Shown here piece after piece: positions 50,066-61,800 of a stretch of 64,000 bases of DNA. How positions within the stretch are numbered: position 1 is the first letter of the stretch; each line of letters opens with the position of its first letter. Position numbers and translations under genes: made by a program. The notes beneath the pieces are model-generated. The model saw only the letters and a list, made by a program, of their open reading frames with translations. It made no database searches and had not been told where the DNA came from. The stretch is from Romanomermis culicivorax. Its lineage: Eukaryota; Nematoda; Enoplea; Mermithida; Mermithidae. The stretch spans positions 434,001 through 498,000 of the forward strand of contig CAWUHX010000236.1 of the NCBI GenBank assembly GCA_963922205.1. Reading direction: 5' to 3'.

Positions 50066-50320
50066 AAGTCGCCATAAGAATGATAGTGATTCGGTAGTTT
50101 AACGATTTTTCTAAACACTTGATTCCAAATAAGTAACATTAAAACTTAAAAAGATAGCAAATAGTTTCATGGACTAATAAAGAATTAAGAATATGCTGTT
50201 TGGAATTAAGAAGACCTTTCTTTTAGTTATGCAGAAAGAAAAAAATTTCTATCCCGCATCCTGTCTTGGCTGACTCCCCGCAGAATTACCTCTGTTTGCA
50301 AAGTGACCACTTAACAAGAT
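50066..50320 (-). repeat. R2 MITE fragment, inverted
   Basis: Read on the minus strand it follows the R2 order: TCTGCGGGGAGTCAGCC, a T-rich block, AAAGGTCTTCTTAATTCC, and TTTGGAATCAAG. It abuts R1 copy 3, so one of the two inserted next to or into the other. Confidence 0.65.
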
Positions 50321-50607
50321 GGAATGGATGAATTTGACAAATCTATTACGGTAAGAGAATAATATTCAGTATTGAACGCTTGTTGGGACTATAAGTTCAT
50401 TAACCGGAGTTTTTCAGTTCAACTGACAATGAAGTATGGTTTTAAAATACTCCGCATCACAACAGTCTCAACATCTCTATAGCGAATATCTCGTGCGAAA
50501 ATAATTTATGTACATTTCATGCAAAATCATTTTTCAGGAGTGTGCCGTACAGCGTTCAGTATCACAGTTTGAGTGTTTCACGTCACTAAAATCATTTCTG
50601 TTTGAAT

Positions 50608-50613
50608 TTTATT
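50608..50613 (-). promoter_or_regulatory. Polyadenylation signal AATAAA
   Basis: AATAAA on the minus strand, 96 bases beyond the stop codon of the cysteine-rich peptide gene. Confidence 0.5.
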
Positions 50614-50708
50614 CAGTTCAATATTACCTGAGCATTTGTAAAAAGAAACGTTGTCCGAATTACGTACAGGAAAGATATCTTTTTAATGCTAATATAATAT
50701 CACAGGAA

Positions 50709-51013
50709 TCAGTACTCATCGCAACATGCGTTGAAGATGCACTTTTGGCCGTTGCTGCAATTGCTGTCAGTTTTACACGAAGTACTGCCGCAATAGAACG
50801 AGTTTCTTTTACGAATGACCTTTTCGGAAGAATCATGCAATGGAACGATATCTAAGAATTTTGACGCCAATAAAAAATGTCGTGAATTTGATAGATTTTT
50901 CTTTTAGATGATATAGAATTACCTAGTTCAGCATCTTCGACGGGTAACGGGGCAACGTTTCTCGTACACAAAATCATAATTGTGCATACGATGAAGTATA
51001 CTTTGTATTCCAT
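50709..51013 (-). CDS. Secreted cysteine-rich prepropeptide, two exons
   Basis: Exon 1 is 51013-50923 (donor CTAG|GTAATT) and exon 2 is 50851-50709 (acceptor TTCTTAG, stop TGA). The intron is 71 bases, the phases match, and the product has 77 residues. Residues 1-21 form a signal peptide with a hydrophobic core (FIVCTIMILC). Residues 22-46 are an acidic pro-segment ending in RKR, a furin-type site. The remaining 31 residues hold six cysteines spaced C-x4-C-x5-C-x5-C-x4-C-C (51, 56, 62, 68, 73, 74), enough for three disulfides as in knottin-like peptides. A hormone, antimicrobial, venom-like or host-directed effector peptide would all fit, and nothing here decides between them. I do not recognise the family. 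Codon use resembles that of UBA5 and SETD2. An AATAAA lies 96 bases downstream. Confidence 0.85.
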
Positions 51014-52042
51014 TATAATTATTGAATAATGCAGCCCAAAGTAATGCTTCTAAATTGAAAAATGACAAAAGTCAGTACTGTCGTCAAAGTAGTTCATACT
51101 ACGGTTTCGCTGTAAATTTTTTCCTAGAAAAATCATTAAGGATTAGTCGAGTATGCTTACAAACTCCCAGTCTTATGAGACCTATAGTTTTACGAGAAGT
51201 TGTAAAAATATGAAATAGTACTTGCTCTCCACGTTTATAATTTAGAAGCTTTTCAAGAAAAGCGTATGGCAATAGAATCTTCTCTTTCCAATCAACGGGA
51301 CAGGAAATGTCGATTTATTTTCTTTCCACACTTAACACGCTATTAGAAATATAATGTTTGCTTTATGCTTCGGGAACTTGATGACTGTTTATCTTCCCGC
51401 AGATGTTCCTACAGTATACGGGGAAATTACATAACATTGAATAATGTTTGTAAAATAAAATCTTCCATTCCTAGATGACTAAAGGAATGAATTTGTACAT
51501 ATAATTTTTCCAAATACTACACAAGTATTGAATGACATTTCTTGTCAGGATATTGTAAAAGCGCATATTAGTGATAGGAATAAGGCAACACAACTTCACA
51601 ATAAAAATCGAAGACAGGAGGTTTAATTTTTTTCAATTTCTCATTTTTTAATTTTTTATTTATATTTATATTTGATTTTTCAGTCAGTTGAATGAATTTT
51701 CAGTCGGGCAGACTACAATTCAAAAACTATAAATATAGAGAAAAGCAACCAAGAATGTCGATTCTCCAACCAGCGAAAATTTCTACTTCAACTCAAAATG
51801 TTCTTATCACACAAATGTCAAAATTTTTTAAAGATCGCAAAAAAATTTTGGGAAAATAACCGAGAAAAATCTTGCTTTTGTTTAAATTTGCCAAAAAACT
51901 ACACAGAATCAAACATTCATCCATAATATGTTGATAATTAAAAGCTATAAGCATTAGCTAGAATGACAATTTCTAGCCGCGCACTGGAATAAAACCACAA
52001 AATTGACAAGTAGCGGCGCCATCAGTCCTCACTTTAGCACCA
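51014..52042. other. 5' flank of the peptide gene; nothing else recognised
   Basis: AT-rich sequence. The promoter of the minus-strand peptide gene should lie in its left part, but no motif can be supported. The right part leads into the decayed Ty3/gypsy element. Confidence 0.5.
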
Positions 52043-55000
52043 GTGGGATCGGGTTCACAGAATACTGTGGATCAGATGCAACTATTAGTGAATCAAGCAC
52101 CAAGTAATCACACTCAAGCGACTCATGATTCAACATCACAATATACTCTGAAGTCTACTCAAACTACTCCTGCTAATAATGTTTTTCTGGCGCTGCCACC
52201 TCAGTCAGTTGCAGGTCTGGTCTTGCAATTGGCATCTGTTCCTGCGGTGGCTACCCATTCTCAACCAAATAATCCTTCTCAAAGTCAGCCATTGCTATCC
52301 CCCCATGCTGTTTCTAGTTTACAACAAACTTCTTATCAACCTGCCTCTTCTGAATCTGATTCCTCATCTCCAGATCATTCTATCATTCCCTCACCTCACC
52401 CTTGCAAAAATAAAAGACCTCTGTTGAAAAGTATCAGTGATGCTTGTATGGCCGAGATTGAAAATTTTCGAGCAGAAGTCTTACACCAGCTAACTGCTCT
52501 GGCTGATATGACAATTAGTTCAACAAAATACTCCTACTACTGCTACTGTTACTCAAATTCTTGGCTTAGTCAAAGGCAAAACCCGGGAAATTGAGGAAAA
52601 TATCTAGCAACTTCTGAAAGAACTTCAAGAGGAGCAAGCAAAACTTTCTGCAACTCAACAAAATCAAACTACTGCTATTTCTGCCACTCCAAGCACTCTG
52701 ATGGAACAAGTCCAAACTCAAACTTCTCATTTCTGCTAATTCTCCTAATCCTTTTGCCATAACTCAATTAAGTAACTCAAATCCTCCTCCTGTTTTTATC
52801 CCTCAATCTGACCTTCTTGCCTCTCATAATATACCTGTTATCAATAGTGTACCTCTAGTGTCTCATATATCTGCCATATCTCCCATATTAAATTGAAAAC
52901 TCATAATTCTGATCAATCTACTCCTAGTCACTGCAATTCTTTGGTAATCGAAGAAGAGCATATTACTAACTCAAAAATGCCTGATAATTCTTCTCATACT
53001 GCTCCTCCTCCTGGTTTTTCTGATTATCCTCCTGTAAATCTTTCGAACAATTTTGGTTACTCCATTGCTGATATTTGTTACCTATTGCATCGTGATGAGG
53101 AAAGCCAAATAGAGGTGATCATCAAAAACATGAATCCTCTCTGTATTAATGAAACTACTGGTGAAAAGAAATTATTGCCATTTCGTCTCAAAAGCAAGTT
53201 TGTTTTTGACTTAATTAATTATGTCAAGATTAGCGCACTCCGCAGACTAACTCGCGATGCTCCTAGTGACACAATTCAGGACATTAATGACTATTAAGAA
53301 GCTAAGCATATGTTAGTGCTCTCTCTCGCCCCTAACTGTGATAAAATGACTCTTGAATGTGTGTTAGATTTCATGACTCTGAGTACAGGTGAAGACCGGG
53401 CCACATTCCTCAGTTGAGTCATGACATATGTCCAACTTCTTTTCAAAAATCAAGATTAAAAATTCCACCATCAGAAAGTTACCAAGACTTTTTTTAATGA
53501 GAATGCTCATTTTCTATCAAATGTCTATTGGTGATGATGTGCAGAAATTTTCTACTGTTCAGCAGCTTGCCACGGCTGTTTCTGAAGCTTGCAAAATGCT
53601 TGATGCGACTAAAGCTGAGGTTGGTACCACAGAGCAACCCATTCTGGTCAATCAAGCAGATCCCAATCTTCAACAGCAACCTCCTACTCCTCCCAGTCAA
53701 AGATGTTATGATAGAAGATGTTTTCCTCAGTCACATTCTCCTAATCATAATTCTGACAATTCCAATTCTGATAAACCTCACATCTCTTTTAGTGAGGCTA
53801 CTGTTCCTGTAGGTAAATTACTGATCTTCTTCAACAAATTGCTGATGGAGTTCATATTATTAAGCAACCTCATTTTACTTATGGTCCTCACCCTTCTCAC
53901 TCTCAATTTGTGACTAACGGAAGTCAAGATAATTCTGCCAACCATGATTTTTTGGCTTCACAAAGCTGTGATCACGATCTGATAACCATTCTGATTTCCA
54001 TTCTCACAATGATCGTTCTTAAAGTTGCTATCATAAGCGACCTTTATCTATTCAATCAACTGGTCACTGGTGTGAAGCTCCCAAAAGCAACATGCACAAC
54101 ACTGCAGATTGTAAATGGCTAAAGTAGCTTAATCGTCAAACTCAACCAACTACTAATCGTCAGCTTGTCCCTTATACTGATAATCAGTATCAAAACTGTT
54201 ACAATCGAAATTTTGTAAACGATTTATGCATCAACCCAAATTAGAGAAACAATAGAGGTAGCTACAGTAATAGAGAAAACTCCTATTACCGTGGCAGTTG
54301 TTGTTCGTATTATAACACATATGCTGATTGCGATGCTGATATTTGTAATGTTGTCGCTTCTACTGCTCATTACGATTCTACTAACTTCCCTATCGAATAT
54401 CATACTTATCCTAATGATGCTTCTCCTGCAAATCCTTGGTCATCATTTCCTGCTAATAGTAGATGTTTTACTGAAACTACCTCTATTTTTCTCGCCTTAC
54501 CTACTCTACAATCTCCAGCTCTTACCTCTGGATCTACTTATTATTCTGATTCTATTTCTCATCCACCTTCTGCTAATATGGTTCAAACTAATCCTAAATC
54601 AGAAAATTCTGCTAATTCTACTCTCTTTCTCCTCGCATTATTAGTTGGGATGTGGAAGACATCTCAGGGCAAGACCCCTGGATCGCATATCCTGCAATAT
54701 GCCAGATTGAAAAATGTACTCCTGTCTCTGATGAATATGTAGAAAACTATCTACCTACTAATGCCTTCCCCATTCCTATTAAAAAGTGAACATATCACTG
54801 CAAATGCTCTCATCCATACTGGTGCACAGTGTTCTGTATTATCCTCTGATTTAGTCAAAAGAGCTTTTGAGAGGATAGATACCCATCTACCTGTTTATGG
54901 ACACATACATGTCGCAGATGGAGCAGTGGTTAAAACACATGGTCTGGTTCAGTTCACTATGGAATCAGACTTTGGTCAACATCTTGTCAAATGCATCATT

Positions 55001-55860
55001 CTCAACTCAATGATGACACTAGATAACAGTGCATCATTGGTAAACACTTTCTCACTCATCCTGATGTCTAAGATATTCTGAACTTTAAAAAATAATACAT
55101 TGAGATATCTAATAAAGGCAACCTCTTACCATTATTCCTAGGAATCTTCCTAACTCACCTGGAATCATTTCCACTCTTGCTAGTTTAGAAGGACCTATTG
55201 TGGAAGAAATTTGGATTCAGGACTGATCTCACAATTATAAATCATCAGAACATGATGATCAAGTCAAAGAAATTGAAGCTGAACTCTCAGACTGACCAGT
55301 CCAAACCAACACAGAAATGGTTGTTGACGCTAACAATCTCATAGTCCCAAAACTTGCTGAACCCATTTTCATAGTCACATCAGCTACCGAAAAAATTCAA
55401 CCTTATTCTCAGCATTGGATTTGCAGTCATGTTTTCCCACAAACTGACACATTCATACCTGAGGTTATAGTTCAACCTGCACCTAATACCTCGGACTGAG
55501 AAGAATATCCCATATAGACTGCTAATATTCTTAATGGAACCTGTCCTCTCCTTTTTGTCAATAATTCTAGAAATTGTATTGAACTTCATGCTAACCAAGT
55601 AGCTGCTATAGTAAAGCACTCTTTGGAAAAGTTGCCCACCAGCTTGCCAGGGAGTCCTTCCACTCGCGTTGCTGTAGGTGCATAAAAACACGATTTTGCT
55701 GATCACCATGTTAGGCACCCTCTTGATGGCAAGTCACATTGGGAAATCGCCATGCAAATCAAAGAAATGGACAACCAGCGGCACAGACATTTTTGCATAG
55801 AAGTGGAGCACCAAAGAAAGACTGCTAATGACAGTGAAAATCATTCTTCACTATAATCTT
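52043..55860 (+). mobile_element. Decayed Ty3/gypsy-type element A: gag and protease remnants
   Basis: Open stretches in all three plus frames follow one another with stops: 52043-52594, 52893-53297, 53428-53913, 54761-55081, 55317-55499. The first is Gln/Ser/Thr/Pro-rich like a gag N-terminus. A zinc-knuckle-like C-x2-P-x4-H-x4-C lies at 54071-54112. The protease stretch at 54761 has a THTGAQCSVLS-like active-site region in which the first catalytic Asp position reads His. No reverse transcriptase follows. It is more decayed than element B and related to it through the shared HNTADCK segment. Confidence 0.7.
54761..55081 (+). pseudogene. Retroviral-type aspartic protease remnant, element A
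   Basis: The frame has HTGAQCSVLSSDLVKRAF, then VADGAVVKTHGLVQF and a VKCIILN strand, aligning segment by segment with the protease of element B (DTGAQCTVMS, VANGKTVQAHGYIQF). The Asp of the D-T-G triad reads His, so it would be inactive even if translated. It cannot be joined to an upstream gag without frame changes. Confidence 0.7.
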
Positions 55861-56421
55861 TTATTGTATTCTTGAAGTGTTTTTGCTGGCATCTATTAAA
55901 CATTTCCCAGCATACTTGTTTTATATTTACATATTATCAACTGTGGTCATTCCACATTCTTTTTATATTTCGCCGGATATATTGCTATACATATTTGTTT
56001 ATTATTTAGATATAGCCGATCGACAAGAGGGAAGGGCCAAAGGCCCAGGCACCAACTTTCAGTCAGCAAGCTTTGGAAAACCTGCTAGGGGATCCATTCA
56101 AGTAAGTCTATCCCAGAGGGGATTCCTTGTCTCATCTAGGAGACTGCAGAGCTCTTTGGTGAGGCCCCACATTTAAGGTTAAAGTAATCTTTGTTGTTGT
56201 AGGTCGGGGAAAACGGACTGTTGCGTGATCTCCGAGGCTTAACCAAGGAATTAGCTCTAACAGGTCGGTTCAGACCCGAAGCCTCCATCTTTTCTTAACC
56301 TCTCTAAGAAGAGACCTGCACAACAAGTGGTGGTTTTTAACTCCTCACCACGGAACTTCATAGTCAGACTACAAGAAAAAAAAATCCTCCAGGTTTCTAC
56401 AGAAAGTTAGCAGGATTTAAA
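55861..56421 (+). other. Spacer and probable leader of element B
   Basis: 55861-56030 is AT-rich. From 56030 the base composition rises towards that of element B's coding region, so the leader probably starts about here. No LTR ends, primer-binding site or target duplication could be identified with confidence. Confidence 0.4.
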
Positions 56422-58886
56422 ATGCCTAACAAAAGGATACGGAGAGGTAATACTTTGAATAGATCACCACCCAGAGTGGCCAGTGCTGGGAATCTTGTAA
56501 ATTTGAGAAACGGTGATCAGCAACGGCATGCTGCTCTGGACCCAGTGATCCCAGATCAAACTCCTGCGAGGGTTCAACCATTGCAACAGAATGCAATGCA
56601 TTTTACCCCCCAAGACGGGGGTGTACCTTTAGATCGCCCACCAGCAATTGCCATTGATCCACAAGAGGCAGGACGGGCGAATCCTAACCCAGATGCTGAT
56701 GGACCACCGCCTCAAAATTTGAAAAGGTCACTGCCAAAGGTCCAATTAGCAGGACCGAAAAGGGATGTTATCATGCCCGAATTTTGTCCAAATCTGGATG
56801 AAAGGGATCCCGAAATCAAATGACAATTAGAGAGGGTTCCACAGGAGCAAGAGTGATTCCGGCCGCAGGAAAGAGCTCCTGAAATGTCCAATCAAGAGTT
56901 GGCGACACAGCTAGGCAAATTGAAAGGGACCGTCGAAGCTTTATTCGACTTAATCGCGAATGCCGCCACCGAGGACAATAAGAGGGAAGCCGACAGTCGC
57001 CTACAGGAGCAGGATAGACAGGTTAGACCATGTAATAGGGGTGCAGAAAGAGACAACCGTCTCTTTGCTGAAACATATGCAGGCGCAGGGCCTAGTAATA
57101 CGCCTGAAAGTGATGAAGGGCAAAGACTCAATTTTGTGCCCAAAAGTTGGGAGAGGTCCAGCTAGAGATCTTCGATTCGAGGGAGCTGAGCAATCGGCAG
57201 ACCTCAGGAATCCCAATCAGATAGCTTCACAGCATCCAATTTTAACAAGAGTGGTCTATGATGATAGAGGAAACATAGTTGATCCAAATACCCTTAGACC
57301 AGATCAACTGGAATGTTTCCCATACAGGGATTATATGTTTGACAGAGACAATATGCCATCAAATTAAGGAGGTGTAATACCTCAAGGAGATCCAAATAGA
57401 GTTATGCTGCAATCTCTCAACTCTGATATTGATCCAGTGTTAACAGCAGCTTATGATCAGAGAGAAATGCCAACAAATAATTTGGCACAAGAGATTGTTG
57501 TTAGGAATATCTTTAAAGGTGTGTTACCCAAACTTTTAGACAAGGGTATGGTAAATCAGCAGGTGCTTAGTTTCTTAACAGCACTTGAAGGGGAATTCCG
57601 TAGGGATACACCCGAATCAACTAAGTATGAAGCACTGCTGAGGCTTTCTTAAGGGTAGACCAAAGGCTGTTGCAGGTGACAAGATGATCTATAGGGAGGC
57701 CAGGAGAGCCATTATAAATGTCTTTGCACCAGAGTGTAACCTGGAAATGTTAACCAGGGAGTTATTTGAGATCAAACAGAGACCTAATGAACGGACCATT
57801 GAGTTTTTAAAAAGGGTTAGTATTCTAGTGGAACTAGTCAAAGGTGATTTAGACTATCAGTCAAAACAGAGACTGATCATTGACACCTTTGTATATAAGA
57901 GTGATCCCACTTTTTAATCTGAACTAAAGAATACCAAGCATACCTTTAGAACTTGGTATGATCTAGCAGTAGAAGTTCATGACATTGAACGAAGATATAG
58001 GAATGCCTGTCAAAGATATGGACCTAAGGGTAAACAGCAGGATCCTATTGTTATTAATGAAATAGGTATGCCAAGTGGGCATGATCCAGAGATTGCCGTA
58101 GTTGCTAGAAATCAGTCAGAGGGATATCAACAGGGCCAGAGACAAAGGTTTCTGCAACCATATCAAACTGTAGGTAATCAGGTACAAGCCCAGGCCCAGA
58201 GGTCAAGGAGTGATTCTCCTGAAATGGAGGAGATTCTAGTTCGGGAAGCCCCAAGGGCTCAGACCGAAAAAGGTAAGAAGGAATCTCTTCTATTAAAAAT
58301 TTCTAAAGAGATGGTACAACTGGTCCAAAGGTTCGACCAGCTTCAGCAAAATGTTGATAATAGGCAAGTGGAAAATCGGTCTGATGTGGCCATACCTGGC
58401 ACCAGCCAGGGAGGTCAAGTTTCCCAAGATCTGACAAAGCCATAGTGTGAGTTCTACAAGAACATAACACATAATACTGCAGACTGCAAGACATTGAGAG
58501 TGTTGTCTGAGCACAGGAGCAGAAGCAGAGCTAGCTTCCCTAGCTTCAACAAGGGAGGCTTCAACAGTTTTGCACGAGGTAACTATAGAGGTAGAGGAGG
58601 TTACCCGGATGCCAATTTTAATAGTGGACGCAGAGGTGCATATAACATCTGCTATGCAGGTTATCAGGATAGCCATGAGAGTTATCAACAGAATTCTGAC
58701 TATAACGAGTTTCTGGAATTCAAACGACAGGAAGAACTGCAGAAGCAATATCAACAAATGCAGCAAATTCAACAGCAAGCTGCACTGCAGTCACTTGAGC
58801 CACCTCAAGCTATTACTGGTCCAACTCAGACTCTTCAATAGGGTCAATTCACAAATCAGCAGCCCCAGAAGGATTATTCTAGTGTA
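56422..58886 (+). pseudogene. gag of element B with capsid and zinc-knuckle-like motif
   Basis: The ATG at 56422 opens a Pro/Asn/Arg-rich N-terminal part. Stops lie at 56821, 56854 and 57163, and the frame changes near 57140 and near 57655. The capsid is clear at 57684-57917 (NVFAPECNLEMLTRELFEIK, RTIEFLKRVSILVEL), the retrotransposon gag fold that forms the particle. At 58446-58487 a knuckle reads C-x2-Y-x4-H-x4-C. A Gly/Arg-rich segment follows at 58500-58640, then a Gln-rich tail. It cannot make a full Gag. Confidence 0.75.
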
Positions 58887-59693
58887 ATGGTTGCAAGGCA
58901 ATCACAAATGAATCCTTTGGGTGAAGTAAATCAGAGAGTGAATTGCCCAAATGTGGTATTAGGTAGCATTGTCGAAATGGATGCTATAGCACCACAAGTT
59001 GTTGTACGAGCAGTACAAGTAGTAAAGAGAGGCACACCAGCTAGCCCTCAGGAACAACATTTGCTGGATACGTACCCCAGAACAGCCCCATTCTACATAG
59101 AGGTTGTTATAGGAGGTCCTAAGACATTGGCTCTAATTGACACAGGAGCTCAGTGTACTGTAATGTCAGCTAAGTTTCTCAAAGAAACTTTGGGCCCAGA
59201 TTACACTGAATATCCGAGGATATTAAACGTTACTGTAGCCAACGGTAAGACAGTCCAAGCCCATGGGTATATCCAATTTAGGATGAATACATTGTCTGGA
59301 CAGTTCCTCATAAAAGCAATTGTAATTCCTGAAGCAGGTGAAAACATTATAGTGGGAACAGATTTTTTGGCTCATCCTCAGGTAGGAGCCATAATATATT
59401 TCAGGAATAGGATGATGATGCTCAACAACCGTCAGCAGCGGATATACGTGAGGCCGGACCAGCCCCAAGCGAATTGTGGAGAGGTCATGACCATGAACAC
59501 CACAGAATCCACTATGAGTGCCGCCGACCAGTCTCGGCCAAGGATTTGCCTGCTAAAGGTTTTGGTGCCAGTGGTGAGTGTGAATCTCATCTACTTACCT
59601 AGTGGCACAGATATACTTTTGAAAGGAAAGCTTTGGGATAAGGTAGGTGAGAATCGCCTGAATGGAATCATAATAGAATCTGAAGAAAATTAA
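58887..59693 (+). pseudogene. Aspartic protease region of element B
   Basis: Open for 268 codons. The active site LIDTGAQCTVMS keeps the D-T-G triad, followed by VANGKTVQAHGYIQF and IIVGTDFLAHPQVG, the flap and second conserved block of retroviral-type proteases. It processes the Gag-Pol polyprotein in active relatives. A TAA at 59691 separates it from the reverse transcriptase, which continues in the same frame. Confidence 0.8.
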
Positions 59694-59750
59694 AAAAGGT
59701 TCCACATAGATAGTACCATAGTAGATGGTACCAAAGATGATTTTGTAGTT

Positions 59751-61049
59751 ATGGTATCCAACAACACAGGATCAGGATGCCATTTGAAAAGTAATCAAAT
59801 AATTGGCCATACTAATTCAGTGTTGTGTGATGCGGATAACCAAGATCAATTAAAGGGGAAGATAGTTGAGGATATGGAGAAGCTGCAAACCTGTGCAGTC
59901 CAAGCTAGACCTGATTCGACTCAATTGGATGAGAAAGAGTTCAAGGAAGCTTTGTACAGTATGCTGGCTAAATCCAACATACCATCTGAACAATTCCAAC
60001 AAGCTCTACAATGTCTCGCGAAATACAGAGATGTGTTCAGCTTGCCAAATGATCCTCAAACTACTACACCCTACTTGATGTGTAAGATAAATACAGGCGA
60101 TGCAGCACCTGTGGCAAAAAGATGCCACAGGACTGCCATAAATTTACGGCCACATGTTCGTGAGCATGTCCAAGATATGCTCAAAAAGGGTGTAATTGAG
60201 CCATCAAAGTCGCCTTGGACAGCTCCATTATTTTTAGTAGGTAAAAAGGATGGTACCAAGCGACCAGTAGTGGACTTTAGGGGTATAAATGATGTTACCA
60301 AGGATGATAAGTATCACATTCTTAGAATGGACGACTATCTAGACTGTTTAGATAAAGGGAAGTTTTATACAACCCTAGATCTCAAATCAGGTTATTGGCA
60401 AGTGCCAATGGATGAAGAAAGCAAGGAAAAAACTGCTTTCATATGCCAAGAAGGGCTTTACCAATTTAAAGTTATGCCTTTCAGCCTAAAGAATGCGCCA
60501 GCAGAGTTCCAGCCCATGATGGAACGAGTTTTGCATCCATATGTTTGGAAAATCTGTCTAGTATATATAGACGATATAATAGTGTTCTCAAATACATTTG
60601 AGGAACATTTGGTTAATTTAGAGCTAGTCCTGCAAGCTCTACAAAAAGCTCATTTGACCTTGAAGAAGTGTGAATTTCTCCCAGAGAGAGTTCATTTTTT
60701 AGGACATATCTTAAATTCGGATGGAGTTTCCCCAGATCCCAGAAAGGTCAAAGCTATTAATGATTTCCCATTCCCAGAGTCAAAATGTAAACTGCAAAGG
60801 TTTCTAGGGATGTTGCAGTGGTGTAAAAAGTTCATACCAGGGTTGGCTAAACATGCTGAACCATTGTATAAATTAACTGGGAAGAACTGTGTTTGGGAAA
60901 TTATGGAGGTTCACCATCAGGCTTTTATGAGCCTAAAAGAAGCACTATTGTCAGTGCCTTTTCTAAGGTATCTGGTTTTGGACGGGTCTGCAGACTTTGT
61001 CCTTCAGACAGATGCTGGCGGAACAGCACTAGGAGCAGTTCTCTTCTAG
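59751..61049 (+). pseudogene. Reverse transcriptase of element B
   Basis: 432 open codons. The sequence shows the usual RT blocks: GVIEPSKSPWTAPLFLVGKK, VVDFRGIN, TTLDLKSGYWQVP with the first catalytic Asp, then FSLKNAPAEFQ, and YIDDIIVF with the catalytic Asp pair. The connection domain LGHILNSDGVSPDPRKVKAI and the start of RNase H follow. All catalytic residues are intact, though a TAA lies just before it and a TAG just after. The family call is certain. Confidence 0.92.
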
Positions 61050-61800
61050 GAGACCAAGTCTGACAGCTGGGTAATTGCTTACAACAGCAGAATTTTAAAA
61101 GCAGATGAAAACAAGTGGTCAGCATTGGAAAGGGAGTGCTTGGCAATAGTGTATGGCTTAAAGTTATACAAGCACTACCTAGTAGGTCATAAGGTGATCA
61201 TAAGAACTGATCACAAACCATTACTTTCAATGAAGGTCAATGCGATGACCAACGGTAAGTTAAAGAGATGGTATTCATTCATCTCCCAATTTAGCTACAA
61301 ACTAGAGTATGTGCCTGGAAAACAGAACGCCATGGCAGAGTTTTTGTCTAGGATGGATGAACCAGATGATCAAGCGGAAAAAATACCGCCAAAATGGAAA
61401 CACATGTTCTCAGAGGATAAACCAGAGTCCAATCTGAAAGCTCTAGAGGCACATCTAATTGAGAAGAAGCATCTCAATTTGGTGAAGAGATTCAGAGATC
61501 AGACAGATCAGAATCCTGAAGATGATACTCCATTATATTCAGAGCCAAAAAGTAAGAAGAATCAGAGGATTGACACAAATCCGAGATTCACCCAAATCTA
61601 TCCAGAGGATTCTGAGGGTGATCCAGAATCCATTTCGCCTGCAAACTTGGTAAATGCTGTAACTACAAGGAGCATGGCGAAAGAAGCAGAGAAGGATAAT
61701 CAGGCTCAGGTCCAGCCTGATGGCAATCAGGGCAAAGAAACGGTAAGTAGGGGAAACCAGGAAAAAGGTAAAGAAAAAAAGTCACCTGGTTATACCTGGA
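60985..61800 (+). pseudogene. RNase H and tether region of element B
   Basis: VLQTDAGGTALGAVLF ends at a TAG (61047). The same frame resumes with WSALERECLAIVYGLK and RTDHKPLL, the Glu and Asp-His of RNase H. RWYSFISQFSYKLEYVPGKQ and the N-A-M-A-E-F-L-S-R segment close the domain. A Lys/Glu/Asp-rich linker follows to the A-run at 61800-61806, where the frame changes. Confidence 0.85.
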
